This document shows, piece by piece, positions 51,015 through 61,892 of a stretch of 64,000 nt of DNA (position 1 is its first letter; each line of letters starts with the position of its first letter). The notes under the pieces were generated by a model. It saw only the letters and a program-made list of their open reading frames with translations. It did not search any database and was not told where the DNA came from. A program made the translations under genes and the position numbers. The stretch is from assembly GCA_023525975.1 (NCBI GenBank), contig CM042032.1, positions 74,422,260 through 74,486,259 of the forward strand, in the 5' to 3' direction. The DNA comes from Smallanthus sonchifolius. Lineage: Eukaryota > Streptophyta > Magnoliopsida > Asterales > Asteraceae.

Positions 51015-52835
51015 ATGTCGTAACGGTATATTCAGAAATTTATAAAATATTATATATTAAAAGTTATAAATTAAAAATATATTATATTTGACCCGGCTCG
51101 GTTTTGAATATAATTTATATCGAAAGGTAGAAAATAAGCCGATGTTGGGGCATCCAAACCCGTGTTGGACGGTGAAGGCCCGAGCTGGACGAAGACCCAG
51201 AACTGGGTGGAGGCGGGTCGTACCAGGGCGCGTAATTGGGTTCACAGATGAGGGTGTTTTCAAGTTTGAATTCCAAATAGTCTTAATTACCTTTTATTTT
51301 AATTGTTTGTAGGTGTGTTTATCTTTTAGTTGATGTGCTTATCTTTTAGTTAGTTTGTTTGCATTATTTGGTATTAGAGCTTTGGAACCTTAGAAACTTG
51401 TGAGCTATTTGATTGCTTTCGTAACCGCATCATTTGATATCAGAGCTTTTGGTTCTCAATGGCTTGTCGTGGAGATGAATATTTGCTCGCTCGTAGAATC
51501 ACCGACAGAGACAACGAGAGGAGTGTTATCCGTTCACATGCTCGTGGAGAATATCAACCTTCAACTCACAAAACCGCCGACAGATCGAGAGATCGAGGTA
51601 GCGGTGGAGTTGGTCCCGACCCACAGGATCTTAAGATCAAAAGACTTCGGCAACGAGTTCGCGATCTTGAAACGCAAGAAGAGATCAAACGGTACAGACA
51701 ACGAGTCCGCGATCTGGAGTTGCAACGGGAGATGCGCACGACGGAAACCGAGTTGAGAACCATTTTCTATGACGAAGGTGGTGACGTAGAGCAGCATCCG
51801 CTCGACTGTTATCCACCCCGGTTCTCTGAACCAATCTATCCGGAGGATGTATCAGAAGACAAACCCATATTCGATGAAGACTGGATTAATTTTGATAAAG
51901 AAGAATGCTTGTTCGTGCGAAGAGCTTTTAACGAGATTACCGTCCAAGAGGACGAACAGATGAAAGACGAAAGGCTTGAACTACGAGAGTCTTCAACGGT
52001 TTCTTCAACTGATGAAAAACAAACTATGAATCATGTTTTTTGTCAAACGAACAAGCCGATGATCATGGGAACAATTTTGAACAAGACAACGATCATGGAA
52101 TCTTATAGTTGGATCATGAAAATTTTTGATCCTACTCTTACAATTTTTTTCAAAGTTCTCAAGACTCGAGGTCGAGTCTTCTTCGAAGACAAGGAGGAGG
52201 CAGGGAGAAGGAGACCTAGCAACTCAATAGACCCAGGTGGTAAGGGTCGAGAGCGGGGCGAGATGGCCTGCGAAGTAAACTGTTTAGGAGGGTGATGATG
52301 GTAGTGAATAAAATTTGGGTTGATGTTCCTTTTGATCCAGGTGAATTTGGTTTGAAGACAAAACTTGAGCATGAGTTTTTTTTAGACGACGGAGAGTATG
52401 AAGCCAGAGCATCTAAACCCGTGTTGGACGGTACCGAAGGCCCGATGTGGACCACCCAGAACCGGGTGGAGGCGGGTCGTACCAGAGCTCGTAATTAAGT
52501 TTACAAATGATGGTATTTTCAAGTTTGAATTCCAAAGAGTCTTAATTACCTTTTATTTTAATTATTTGTTGGTGTGTTTATCTTTTAGTTGGTGTGCTTA
52601 TCTTTTTAGTTAGTTTGTTTGCATTATTTGTGGGGATTCAACATACTATAAATCTGTTGGTTTGGACGGGCATGAGGATATTAATTTGAGATTTTGAATT
52701 TACATTTTGGGTTTTTAAGCTTTGAACCTTAGAAACTAGTGAGCCATTTGATTGCTTTCGTAGCCGTATTATAAGTACATTATAACGGTATATTCAGAAT
52801 TCTATAAAATATTATATTTCAAAAGTTATAAGAGA
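51015..52835 (+). mobile_element. Internally deleted gypsy-type relic
   Basis: Two direct repeats (51150-51369 with 51376-51430; 52409-52629 with 52719-52771) flank one reading frame. After the left repeat come TGGTATTAGAGC (51370-51381) and TGATATCAGAGC (51435-51446), both primer-binding-site-like. The right repeat has 90 extra bases starting TGTGGGGATTCAACATAC. A separate block, AACGGTATATTCAGAA then AAAAGTTATAA, appears outside both ends (51015-51070 and 52775-52835). I read this as an LTR element reduced to a gag start fused to a pol end. Exact LTR borders are unclear. Confidence 0.6.
51459..52295 (+). CDS. Truncated retrotransposon polyprotein with coiled coil
   Basis: ATG 51459 lies 13 bases after a primer-binding-like site and opens MACRGDEYLLARRITDRDNE. 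Residues about 60-105 are charged and likely coiled coil, with a repeated RQRVRDLE unit (RLRQRVRDLETQEEIK then RYRQRVRDLELQ). An acidic middle (EPIYPEDVSEDKPIFDEDW) resembles the linker that precedes pol in many plant gypsy elements. The last third (SWIMKIFDPTLTIFF, then RGRVFFEDKEE) looks like fused pol-end sequence. No protease, reverse transcriptase or integrase motif is present. The frame of 278 residues is uninterrupted, which is notable for a relic. It may be expressed, but no function is assigned; it could equally be a chance survivor. Confidence 0.5.
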   Translation: MACRGDEYLLARRITDRDNERSVIRSHARGEYQPSTHKTADRSRDRGSGGVGPDPQDLKIKRLRQRVRDLETQEEIKRYRQRVRDLELQREMRTTETELRTIFYDEGGDVEQHPLDCYPPRFSEPIYPEDVSEDKPIFDEDWINFDKEECLFVRRAFNEITVQEDEQMKDERLELRESSTVSSTDEKQTMNHVFCQTNKPMIMGTILNKTTIMESYSWIMKIFDPTLTIFFKVLKTRGRVFFEDKEEAGRRRPSNSIDPGGKGRERGEMACEVNCLGG

Positions 52836-52917
52836 AAAATAAAATATTTTAAAATGTACTTATAATATTAAAATATAAAATAATAAAAAATAATAAAAAA
52901 TAAAAAATATTAAAAAT

Positions 52918-52988
52918 AAAAACCAAGCCATGGGTTTCAAACCCGGTGGTAGCTTCTATATGTTGGTGCTCAACAATTGAGCCAACAC
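52918..52988 (-). other. tRNA-like (SINE-like) sequence
   Basis: On the minus strand TGGCTCAATTGTTGAGCACC (52965-52984) matches a Pol III A-box (TRGCTCARTGGTTGAGC style) and GGTTTGAAACCC (52932-52943) matches a B-box. The tail after it on the minus strand is T/A-rich. There is no acceptor stem, so it is a tRNA-derived SINE head or tRNA relic rather than a tRNA gene. Confidence 0.45.
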
Positions 52989-53084
52989 TTAACTCTTGTT
53001 TATATTTTGTTTCATATGTATATAAACATAAGTTGTAGAATGAAATTAAAAAAAAAAACAATAAAATCATTGTTCATACGGACT

Positions 53085-53613
53085 TTATGACCAAGATCCA
53101 GAGATGGTTACAACCTCTCTCTCTCTCTTGAAACCGGATGGAAACTACAGAAATTACACCAATTCAGTGGGAATTGGGTCTCTAAACTTCCATGCTAAGC
53201 TGCTATAGGAAGTCTCTATTTATAGGTAGAAAAAGGCCATGCACGACCGTGCCATTTCGATTGTTTTAGCTCCATGTTCGGTACTTGTATGATTTTTAGT
53301 TTTTCAACGGTGTTGGTAGGCACGACCGTGCATAGGGACGCACGATCGTGCGTTGGCATTGACTGTGTGTTGACGCACTGAGGCGTGCTTAGACTTGGCT
53401 TTGACTGGGTTACACAGGCATGCACAAGGTTGCACGGCCGTGCCTTGCTCCTTCCTGGTTAAAATTTGATTTCTTTATCTTTTCCCTTAATGCCAACTTC
53501 ACCTGCAAAATCACAAAGAAACAGATTAAAAGTCACTTGTGAAAATGTGATGAAAACAATCAAATATGAGATTTAATTTTGCATTAAAAATATGTATAAA
53601 TGATAACACATCA
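53085..53613 (-). repeat. Minus-strand Tat/Athila-type LTR
   Basis: On the minus strand it begins TGATGTGTTATCATTTATAC at 53613 and passes GATTTTGCAGGTGAAGTTGGC. It has four GCACGGTCGTGC-like palindromes (53241, 53320, 53340 and 53425) and a TATA box CCTATAAATAG at 53215-53225. It fades near 53085. Its layout matches the start of the element J LTR (TGATGTGTTAG). No internal region follows, so it is a fragment or solo LTR. Confidence 0.6.
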
Positions 53614-53760
53614 CGTGGGTTTTTTTATATAATTTTTAACTATCGTTTGTTTTTTTAACTTTTATTTATTATTTTTGAACTTATTTTTAGTATTTTTGTA
53701 TTCGCCTCGTTACGTTAACGTTATTTTTTATCATACGTCTACATTTTCATTTAAATTTGC
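53614..53760 (+). repeat. T-rich Helitron-type relic shared with 10905-11090
   Basis: TTTTTTTAACTTTTATTTATTATTTT, then a GTTACGTTAACGTTATTTTTTATC-like block and ACGTCTACATTTTC follow the same order as the earlier copy. Confidence 0.4.
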
Positions 53761-54375
53761 TTAAAAATCGACTCAACCCTTTTGCGTAGCTTGATGTAAC
53801 CGACAAGTTGATGTCAATGGATGACTAAACACGTTAATGCATTTTGAAACTAAAAAACAGGATAACAATATAATAATTAAAAAAATTGTTTCCATTTAAA
53901 TACACAAATCAAAGAGGGAATTATCAATAATCTTAATACGAAGTGTCGGCAACTTATATTAATAAAACTTCAGCCCCTAACTTTATTAATAATTGTTAAA
54001 AGTGACCCTTTAATTTTATAGGATGTAATTTTTACCCTTTTAAATTTTTAAAGTTTCAAGTTTATCACTGTAATATATATAATTTGATTTTTTAAAACTT
54101 TTTAGTTTGTTTGTTTAATTTTTTTCTTGACCTCGTGGTAAAACTTTTATTAAAAACGGAGTCGTATTCGGAATAGAGTATTTTTTTATGTAGTGTGGGT
54201 TATATCGACTGCTGGTAACGTGCTGGTACTGGAAAGAATGAGACAGACACCGACTGAAAAATATCGGTACCGTTATATAACTGTCTTTTATCTATGTTTC
54301 GGTCTCCACAACCGAGTCGTCGTAACTTCATACGTTTCTTTTATATATTTAACTACATTTTTTATTTTTGCTTAA

Positions 54376-54537
54376 CCATGTTAACGTCACCGCCTCGACC
54401 GTTTAAGGTCAGTATCCCGCCGCAGAGCGAGGGGCAAAATTTATTTAAACACGATTCTTTTTGTACTTAGCACGTTAATGTCACCGTCTTAACCGTTTAA
54501 GATCCGTTTCCCGTCGCGAAACGCGGGCCATTTCTAG
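54376..54537 (+). mobile_element. Two successive Helitron-like 3' ends
   Basis: Two related segments (54376-54440 and 54468-54537) each contain a TTAACGTCACCG or TTAATGTCACCG block, GACCGTTTAAGG or AACCGTTTAAGA, then a GC-rich hairpin. The second hairpin CCCGTCGCGAAACGCGGG (54510-54527) is followed six bases later by CTAG (54534-54537) and then T, which fits the Helitron hairpin-plus-CTRR end. The first (CCCGCCGCAGAGCGAGGGGC) is degraded. A matching 5' TC end was not located; the body may extend left towards 53700. Confidence 0.45.
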
Positions 54538-54904
54538 TTATATCTTATACTATAAATAAAAGTCCCAAAAAGTTGCAATATAAAAATCATTTTATAATGA
54601 TTTAAAGTGAGCATATTTCAAATATTACATGAAATATAATATTTTACTATTTTAAGCGACAAATATATTGATGTTTTGTCTTGATGTAAGAATTACAATA
54701 AAGTAAATTTCGGTTTTACTCCTCTAGTTTGGTTCAAATAACCATTTTAATTCAATAGTTTGAATTTGATCTTTCTAATCATTTTGATTGTCAATTATCC
54801 CAATCAATTATATGCATCTAAAGTCATCCAATTTTTCTGTTATTCTTTTGTAAAGAGACAAAATGCCCTTCTAATAAAATTTTAAAAAATATAAGTTACA
54901 TATA

Positions 54905-55190
54905 TATAACCTACCCCACCCCACCCCTACCCCTCTTTATATTCATCCAAGTATCCACGCAAGACCCTCCCTCTCTCTGCTCTCTATTTCCCCTCCTAGG
55001 ACCCACCCTTTGTAACCCTAGCCCATTCTCACCACCACAGCAACACCGCCGCCGGTAACCACCGAACCACGCTGGATGATTCCATCTGATGATGGTGGGT
55101 ACATACAACCTGAAACTCGTTTTTCGGCGGTCTCTTTCTCTCTCTCTCTCTCTCTCATCTTCTACAAGATTAATTAACCCCTTTGTTCTT
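54905..55190. other. CT-rich gene-like segment inside the MULE-like element
   Basis: CCACC and CTCTCT runs, CACCGCCGCCGGTAACCACCG and a (CT)n tract at about 55131-55158 resemble a 5' untranslated region and start of a plant gene. This could be a captured host fragment. I could not identify any encoded protein. Confidence 0.3.
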
Positions 55191-55344
55191 TGCCCTTTTT
55201 ACGACACCATGTCCAACAAAAACCTTTTACAAAACCCAAAATCCTACAAAAAAAACTGATAATCACATCCTCTGCCTCACCAAAACACAATCCTCCAACA
55301 TACCGCTGTGAAATTTACGAACATGGGAAAAACTTATGTAGTAA

Positions 55345-55529
55345 TGGAGGGGCGGATGTATGTGGAGGGCAGGGGTAGGTACCCCTCAACTTTCGACGCG
55401 TAGTGGGAATTTTTGACGCGCAGCGGGAATTTTTTTTCTTTATACCGTTTTATGTATCCAGATACACCTGAACGAAATTTTAGATACCCCTGGATTTTTT
55501 TCCTAGATCCGCCACTGTATAAGGAACAA
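55345..55529. mobile_element. hAT-type MITE nested in the MULE-like element
   Basis: GGGGCGGATGTATG on the left faces CTAGATCCGCCACTG on the right, and inside GGTAGGTACCCCT faces GATACCCCTGGA. The CAGTGGCGGATCTAG end is a common style of small plant hAT-like elements. Target duplication was not resolved. Confidence 0.5.
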
Positions 55530-56214
55530 ACGGAGTAATGAGAGGGTTGTTTGACATCAAGAATACTTGGATTCGTGACAACACCACCAAAGATATATAT
55601 GATTTCATACCTTCTTCAGTCGTACCTACGATGTTCAAACAAGAAAGGGTTGCACTGACCATACCCTTGTCTAAATCGGTCTTTAGTTAAAGAAAGTTAT
55701 GATATTTTAACACGAAATCTCCACCATAAACCATACAATTTTGGGGCGAGTAACAAGAGGGTGTATGTTAATTTGAGTGTACGAATTCTCAACTCCAACA
55801 GGAGCATCAAGTTCATCGACCTAGGGCTCAACTTAATCAACTGATGTCAACAGTGGTGTGTCGAGGATGGTGATACAGGTGCAGTGACCGGAGATGTTAT
55901 TGTCGACGGTGGGATGTGGAGAATGGTGATGGTCTGCGATTGTCGGGGAAGGGTGGGGGTGGTGACGATATTTGAGGGAGAGGAACGAAAGGGATGATTT
56001 GATTATCTAGTTTTGTAAAGGGGTATTTTTGTTGGATTTGATTAAGGGTAATTTCGCCTTTTCATAAAAAAGTTAACAAAAACTTGGATGTCGTTATAGA
56101 CGCATAGTTAATTGGAATAATTGACAAACCATAAGAATTAAAAAAGTGAAATTGAAACTATTGAACTAAAAACGTTATTCTGAGCAAACCACATAGAGTA
56201 AAAACGAAATTTAC

Positions 56215-57001
56215 TCATGACAATAACTCGCTAAAAAAAGAAAACTTAAAAGTCCATTTCGTACCAAAATATTATTGCTAATTAGTTTTAATAATAATGC
56301 TTTAGAAACTAACAAAGTTGCAAACATAGTTAAAAAAACATGTTTATTGTGTCCTTAAAAAACTAATAAATAAGTAAGTATTATAATTTATTAATAAGAA
56401 TATGGAAGATAAAAGAATCAAATTGGGACGATGGGGTTGTTCACTAAAAGTTAAAATAAAATATTAAATAATAATTAAAAGTTAGGAAAAAATCAACTGG
56501 AATATCACATGAGGAATGTTTTTTAAATATTTAACTTTAGAAAAATATTTTTAAAATAAATTATACGATAGGTCCTGTGTTTTATCAAATTTCTATCTTT
56601 TGTCTATATGTTTGAAAAATTATAGGACGATCGTCATGCATTGTAACCCTCACATGCATGTCCGTTAATAAATTCTGTTAAGTGGGTGTAAAATTACCCT
56701 TATACCTCTTTGTTTAAAACGAAAAAAAAATATTAAACTTCAATGAGTCCTACTTGTTTTCTGATTAATAATAATAAGATCTTAATCCCACAACCCTAAT
56801 CATGCCATCGGCCAGACAACCACCACCTCTCCCTCACCTGAAACTCTTCATCACCTCGCCTTCTCTGTTTCATCTCATTTCTTCACAACGAGGACCACCC
56901 AAATAACCCCCGCATTCCAACCCAACGAATTAAGGTTTCCGAAAAATGTGGGTGCCATGTGGAAGCTGCTACGTTAGTTCTGATGACGCACGGGAGGTGG
57001 C
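56215..57001. other. AT-rich intergenic with possible second MULE-type fragment
   Basis: TAGGTCCTGTGTTTTATCAA near 56570 and a CACC-rich stretch at 56800-56960 resemble the end and interior of the element at 54703-56214, but no matching inverted end was found. No gene is supported. Confidence 0.4.
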
Positions 57002-58747
57002 TGATGTGTTGCAAAACACACCTTGTTTTCCTTTATATTTCGTAGCTTTTTCGTATGGTTTTAGAGTCATTTTGAGTCATTTATAGCTTGTACTTAGTTA
57101 TGCTATGTTTTGTAGGTATCCGGGAAGAATTGGAGCTTAAACGATCAAGAACTTCGAAAGAAACGAACACGAGAACCCGGGATGAGAAATGGCAAAAGTC
57201 GGAAAAGAGTCCAACCTTAAAAGAGGCATATATCGGGCTAGAAAATTAGTTACAGGGCCCATAGTATATCGATTTGGGGTAGCTCGACGAGAAGAATTCA
57301 AAAATTCAGTATTCCCTCGCGGCATGAGAGAGATTGGGGGAGTTTTCTCACGGTACGTGAGGGACCGGAAAACTGGCGCGACTATTTTGTCTCCGACGGT
57401 ACGCGAGAGACCAGCCAGAACTCCCCCCGCGGTACGCGAGAGAACCCAGGAACGTGTTTTTTTAATCTAATTTAAAGGATTAAAGGTCTAGGACTCACCC
57501 ATTCTTAAAGGAATCGATTTCCAGCCTTCTACAGAGCAAAAAAGGGGCGATTTTGGGAGTTAGGAAGTCAATTGAAGAGAAAATCTTGAATCTTTGGATC
57601 CCGGGTTTGTAGTTTAACTTGTTCGATGTTCAAGATTTGATTTTTGTGTTTGATTTGATAGTTTGATACCATGGTTTATGCTTGTTCTTCTGTTTTGTTG
57701 AACTTTAGTATGATCCTAGGCTAAACCTTAATATTGCCTAGGTAACATGATGAATATTTGTTAAAATTGTGATTTTTACTGGTTTTTGGATTCGATTGAT
57801 GGTTTTATGATTTTGTAAAGAATCTCTTGTTAATTATTATGATGATATCGCATGTTTAGATCTGATTTGTAATTGATTTTAACTCCGTATTATTGTTGTG
57901 GTTGTCTGCTAGTTTGATTTGCGTATCTAGGTCATAGACTCTAGGGTTTGTGATTGTTGTGTGGTTTGCTAGACATAGTGACCATAGGAGTTGGGTTTGA
58001 TTGCTGATCAGAATTGAATGTGTGTCCTAGTTCAATACCCGAGAGGTGATAAGTAGTTGTCTAGTCTTCATCATTAGGAATCCGAGTGTTAACAGTCTGA
58101 GAGGACGTTAGTGTTAGGTGTCTAGTGATTGTTTCTAGTTCAAATCATAATTGTTATCCTGAGATTACCCTGTGCATTCTTCGAATGTATTGTGGACTGT
58201 GAGACTGAGAGGTAATCTGTCCTGTAGGTACTTTATCATTATTGGAAATACCCGAGAGGTGATCTAACCATCTGGTGAGTTTAGTACACTTTAGGTAGCT
58301 TAGTTGGTGACATCCTGAGAGTGATTAGGGATCCACTAGGTAGTCTTTAGTTGTCATCTTTAGAAACCCAGATCCATCAAAGTTTCCAGAACCGATAGAA
58401 GTTGTGCTTTGCAAGTATGATTCCGACCTAGGTAGTATTCTTCCCATCTCTGATATTTCCTTAGTTCTTTGTCTTGATAGCTTGAGTCGACTTTGTTTGC
58501 TGCATTAGTAGTTAAATCTTTAGTGTAGTCAACCCCCCAACCAAATCATCTTTAGTTCGAGTCAGAGTCTAGTATAGTTATAGTAGTGTCTCTAGAGTTC
58601 GATAACTCGGTTTACCATTAAGATGTGCTACACCCGATAGGTACACTTGCATGTTAGTGCGATTTAGTTCATATGTATTCCTATTATTACTTACGAGTCT
58701 AGGTTAAGTTTTGTTAGTTTTTATATAGACCGTCTCGACGACATCAA
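57002..58747 (+). repeat. 5' LTR of element K
   Basis: It carries four CGCGGTACGCG-type palindromes at 57315, 57346, 57392 and 57426. The middle shares GATCCTAGGCTAAAC and TTACCATTAAG-type phrases with the element D LTR. Confidence 0.88.
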
Positions 58748-58942
58748 GTTTTTGGCGCCGTTTCCGGGGACACTTGGCAACAGCAATATTAGCTTTGAGT
58801 AGTTCTTTTAGTGATTTTTGGTTTGTTTTGTTTTTGAGTCTTGTTTGTATGCTTGTCATACGTGCTATCTGTGAGTCTAACATAGGATTGAGACTTTCTG
58901 TTTTGAGTCTTTGTTTATTTTCTTTTGTTCTTGTGTCAATTT

Positions 58943-59818
58943 ATGCACCACACTCGTTCGCAGGGATCACCACCATATTCATCTTTTCAAGAGCCCGAAC
59001 GAGAGCTAAACAAGCGCACCCGCGACTTTAGGGAGCGTTTGAAAGAGCTTTGCAAATCCCCGGTACGTTCTACTAGCCCAATTCCATTTCCTATCATGGG
59101 CGACGCTGACCCACCAGCGAGACATACCGTGCACCAGAGGGCCAGTGACGGGGTCACCGGGGTGAGATCTTCGATCACATGCCCCGCCATTCCTAACACC
59201 AATACATGGCAGATCCTGTCACATGTCATGAGCACGATCACTCATGCCACCCAATTTCATGGCCTTGAGGATGAGGATGCACCCGGACATTTGTCCCGCA
59301 TCGCGCGGATATGTGATACATTCAATATCATGGGTGTGTCTAAGGACGCTATCTACTTGCGTCTCTTCCCATTCTCGCTCTCTGGTCGCGCATCTACTTG
59401 GCTTGACACCCTTCCTGACAATTCTGTCACCACATGGGAGGATCTTCAAGCCAAATTCTACAAGAAGTACTATCCACCTTCTTGGGCCGCTCACCTTCAG
59501 GGCCAAATCCATTCGTTCCGGATGGACCCTGACAAGCCTTATCACATGGCCTGGGAGCGTTTCAACACGCTGTTGAGTCGATGTCCTCAGCACGGTTTTT
59601 CCGACTGGGCGCTAGTGGAGAAGTTATATAATGGCCTCACCTTCGAGAAGCAACAAATGTTCAACACAGCTGTGGGAGGCCATATCATGGATAGACTCGA
59701 GCCTGATGAGTGTGAGGAGATGTTCGAGAGCTTCACTCAAGCCGAACAACATCATCCATCTGCTAGGACTTCCATTCCTAATGCTAGATCACCCGCCTCT
59801 TCTCCTAGAGGTGTGCAT
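58943..59818 (+). CDS. Athila gag, element K, intact up to the insertion
   Basis: Capsid protein of an Athila-type element. ATG 58943 opens MHHTRSQGSPPYSSF, and no stop or shift occurs in 292 codons. An N-terminal charged segment (residues 20-55) leads to MGDADPPARHTVHQRA. The capsid core follows: TNTWQILSHVMSTITHATQF, EDEDAPGHLSR, LRLFPFSLSGRASTWLD, AKFYKKYYPPSWAAHLQGQ and MAWERFNTLLSRCPQHGFSD. The frame ends at GVH when element J begins at 59819; in elements D and J the same point continues with QV. Compared with D this copy has neither of D's two frameshifts. It may be silent but looks less decayed than its relatives. Confidence 0.9.
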
Positions 59819-61577
59819 TGATGTGTTAGTATTTACACATCTTTTTGGCACAAAACTTCGCTCATTTAACGATCAATTCTTGGTTATATTCAACGTTTAG
59901 GCACTTATTTGCTTCATTTCCTGTTTTGTAGGTTTTTGTGAAGCTTGTGAACAAACAAGAAGATTCCAGGATAAAAAGTGAAGTTTTTAGGGTTTCTGTG
60001 ATGAAGGCACGATCGTGCCTAACTTGCAAACCCTAAGCACGGTCGCGCCCCGTACATGGCACGACCGCGCCAAGCCAAAAGGCAAGGCACAACCGTGCCC
60101 TGCCTCCACACGGTCGTGGGAACACCCGTGAGTCTGACACCTCGAAGCAAGAGACCCAATGGAAGCTCCGGATCGATCAACCCTCTGTCACACGGTCGCG
60201 GCAAAGACCTAGACGCGACAGCACCTTTGCACGTGGCACGGTCGTGCCCTCTCTCTTGGCACGGTCGTGCCTCCCCTTTTCTATTTAAACATAACTTAAA
60301 CTCTCATTCAGATATCAAGCAACCAGGGGAGAAAGTCTACTGTTCCAGCTCGTATTTCTCTTGTTCCAGCCATATTTCAAGATTCTTGGAGAGGATACAA
60401 CATCAAGAGGATCACCATACATCAACAACAACATCTAGGCTTGGAGGAGTGGTTTGATTCTTGTTTTCATATCATGTTTCACACTATTTTTCCCTGCTTA
60501 TTTGTAATTTTGGTGCTCATGATGAGCTAAAACTCTTGTTCACTTTGGTTTAGATGAAGTTTAGATACATTTGACAACATTCATGGATTATTGGCAATTA
60601 TTGTGTTAATGTTATGACAATCGTATGATTATTCTTTGATGAAATTATGTATTCAAGTATTTTGAGTTGTTTACAAGACTTGTATTTGTGTATGCCGTAT
60701 TATGTTGGAAAACTTGTGGTTTATGCTTATATTCATGGATTGGTGTATGTAATTATACTAGTTTATGGCTTTTGACTAGGAATGGTGAATGAAGTCTTGT
60801 TTATGAATCATTATATTTGTATGTGTATCCTTATGCTTATGTTTGGAAAGACAAAGTGTTTGTTAGAATGTTTCATGCTTAGTTTTATGTTTATCTTGGA
60901 ATTGTTGACACATTCTCCTAATTTATATAATCTTTACATGATCATTGTATGTTGAAGAAATGCATATTGTTGTCTAATTTAATCAACTTGAGGTGGGTAG
61001 TGTGTTATTCATATTATCTTTCCAACTAGTTGTTGGACTAGCGTACCTTAATCGAAAACTAGTTTAATCTTTATAAACATTAACATGATTGTTGAACACG
61101 TGAGCTTCATTGTATGATTTTAGGTGGTTAGTTTGTATAATTCATGCTAGCTTTCCGAATAGTCATTTGATTAGATATCTTTGACAAGAGTTTAGTCAAT
61201 TTATGTTTCGTGTGATTGCCATGTTCCTATGAGTGTATTGGATGTATTCTAGATGGATTCGACACCGAAGTGATATTTTCTCCCTAATCGTTTGAATTGT
61301 GACCTTAGCTTAGTTTTCATATATTTGCATGTTAGTTAATTAAACAAAACTCTTCAAAATATCTTTATACCCTCACTTGATTAGATTTTAATCCCGGTTT
61401 ATTATCGCATTCCACCGTGTCCACGGATTGATATCCGGTTCTTACCTTTACTATATTGCTATCCGACGGGTACACTGCCCGATGTGTGTGTGATTAGTTT
61501 TTGGTGAAAACCCTTTTTAAAACTCATATTGTGTTAAAATTCTTTATTAAAATATATATATAGTTTACACGCATCAA
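59819..61577 (+). repeat. 5' LTR of element J
   Basis: The GC-rich part (60005-60275) contains at least seven GGCACGGTCGTGCC-like palindromes (for example 60006, 60037, 60058, 60086, 60235 and 60258). It is followed by CTATTTAAAC at 60281-60290 as a TATA box. The rest is AT-rich. It is related in style, not in sequence, to the LTRs of D and K. Confidence 0.85.
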
Positions 61578-61580
61578 GTT

Positions 61581-61600
61581 TTTGGCGCCGTTGCCGGGGA
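61581..61600 (+). other. Primer-binding site of element J
   Basis: TTTGGCGCCGTTGCCGGGGA is the classical Athila site, starting three to four bases after the LTR. Confidence 0.88.
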
Positions 61601-61892
61601 CACGGTTTTTGCGAGAACGATTGGAATTAATTTTTAGTCATTTAGTATATATATTTTTGTGAATATCGTGTTTTCTTGTTTATTATTTTGCAATTTTGTG
61701 TGTATAGATATTTTTGCATTTTTACTTGTTATCTCTAGCTTCATTTGTATATATATATATTTTGTTTTTATCCTATTTTATTTTCTTCTATTCTTATTTT
61801 TATTTATATTTATTTTTATTTGTTTTATCTAACTTGTGTTTTCTTTGTCCTAGGTTCGCGTATTTAAATCTAACTTGTCGTGCAGATCGTGT

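Larger units (their letters stand above)
54703..56214. mobile_element. Long-TIR MULE-like non-autonomous element
   Basis: The left end GTAAATTTCGGTTTTAC pairs with the right end GTAAAAACGAAATTTAC. The inverted similarity continues inward for about 180 bases (AGTTCAATAGTTT, TTGTCAATTATCCCAAT, AAAGAGACAAAATGCCCTT and their right-hand complements). The interior has no transposase, but holds a CT-rich, gene-5'-like stretch (54910-55190) and an hAT MITE. The flanks do not show a clean 9-bp duplication, so the MULE assignment rests on the long inverted ends. Confidence 0.65.
57002..59818 (+). mobile_element. Athila-type element K, interrupted by element J
   Basis: The 5' LTR 57002-58747 begins TGATGTGTTGCAAAACACACC and ends CGACATCAA, followed by primer-binding site TTTGGCGCCGTTTCCGGGGA (58751-58770). 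Gag begins at 58943 and is cut at 59818 by element J. The LTR is homologous along its length to that of element D and to the minus-strand fragment at 25405-28503. The remainder of K lies beyond the window. Confidence 0.88.

Noticed and set aside
55190..55378. A short gene inside the MULE-like element
   Set aside because: The 62-codon frame runs into the nested hAT MITE and has no homologous motif, so coding is not supported.
60006..60273. GGCACGGTCGTGCC repeats as a coding repeat (a 133-codon frame crosses them at 60056-60457)
   Set aside because: The stretch is inside the LTR of element J, upstream of its TATA box; the open frame is explained by GC content and has no family motif.
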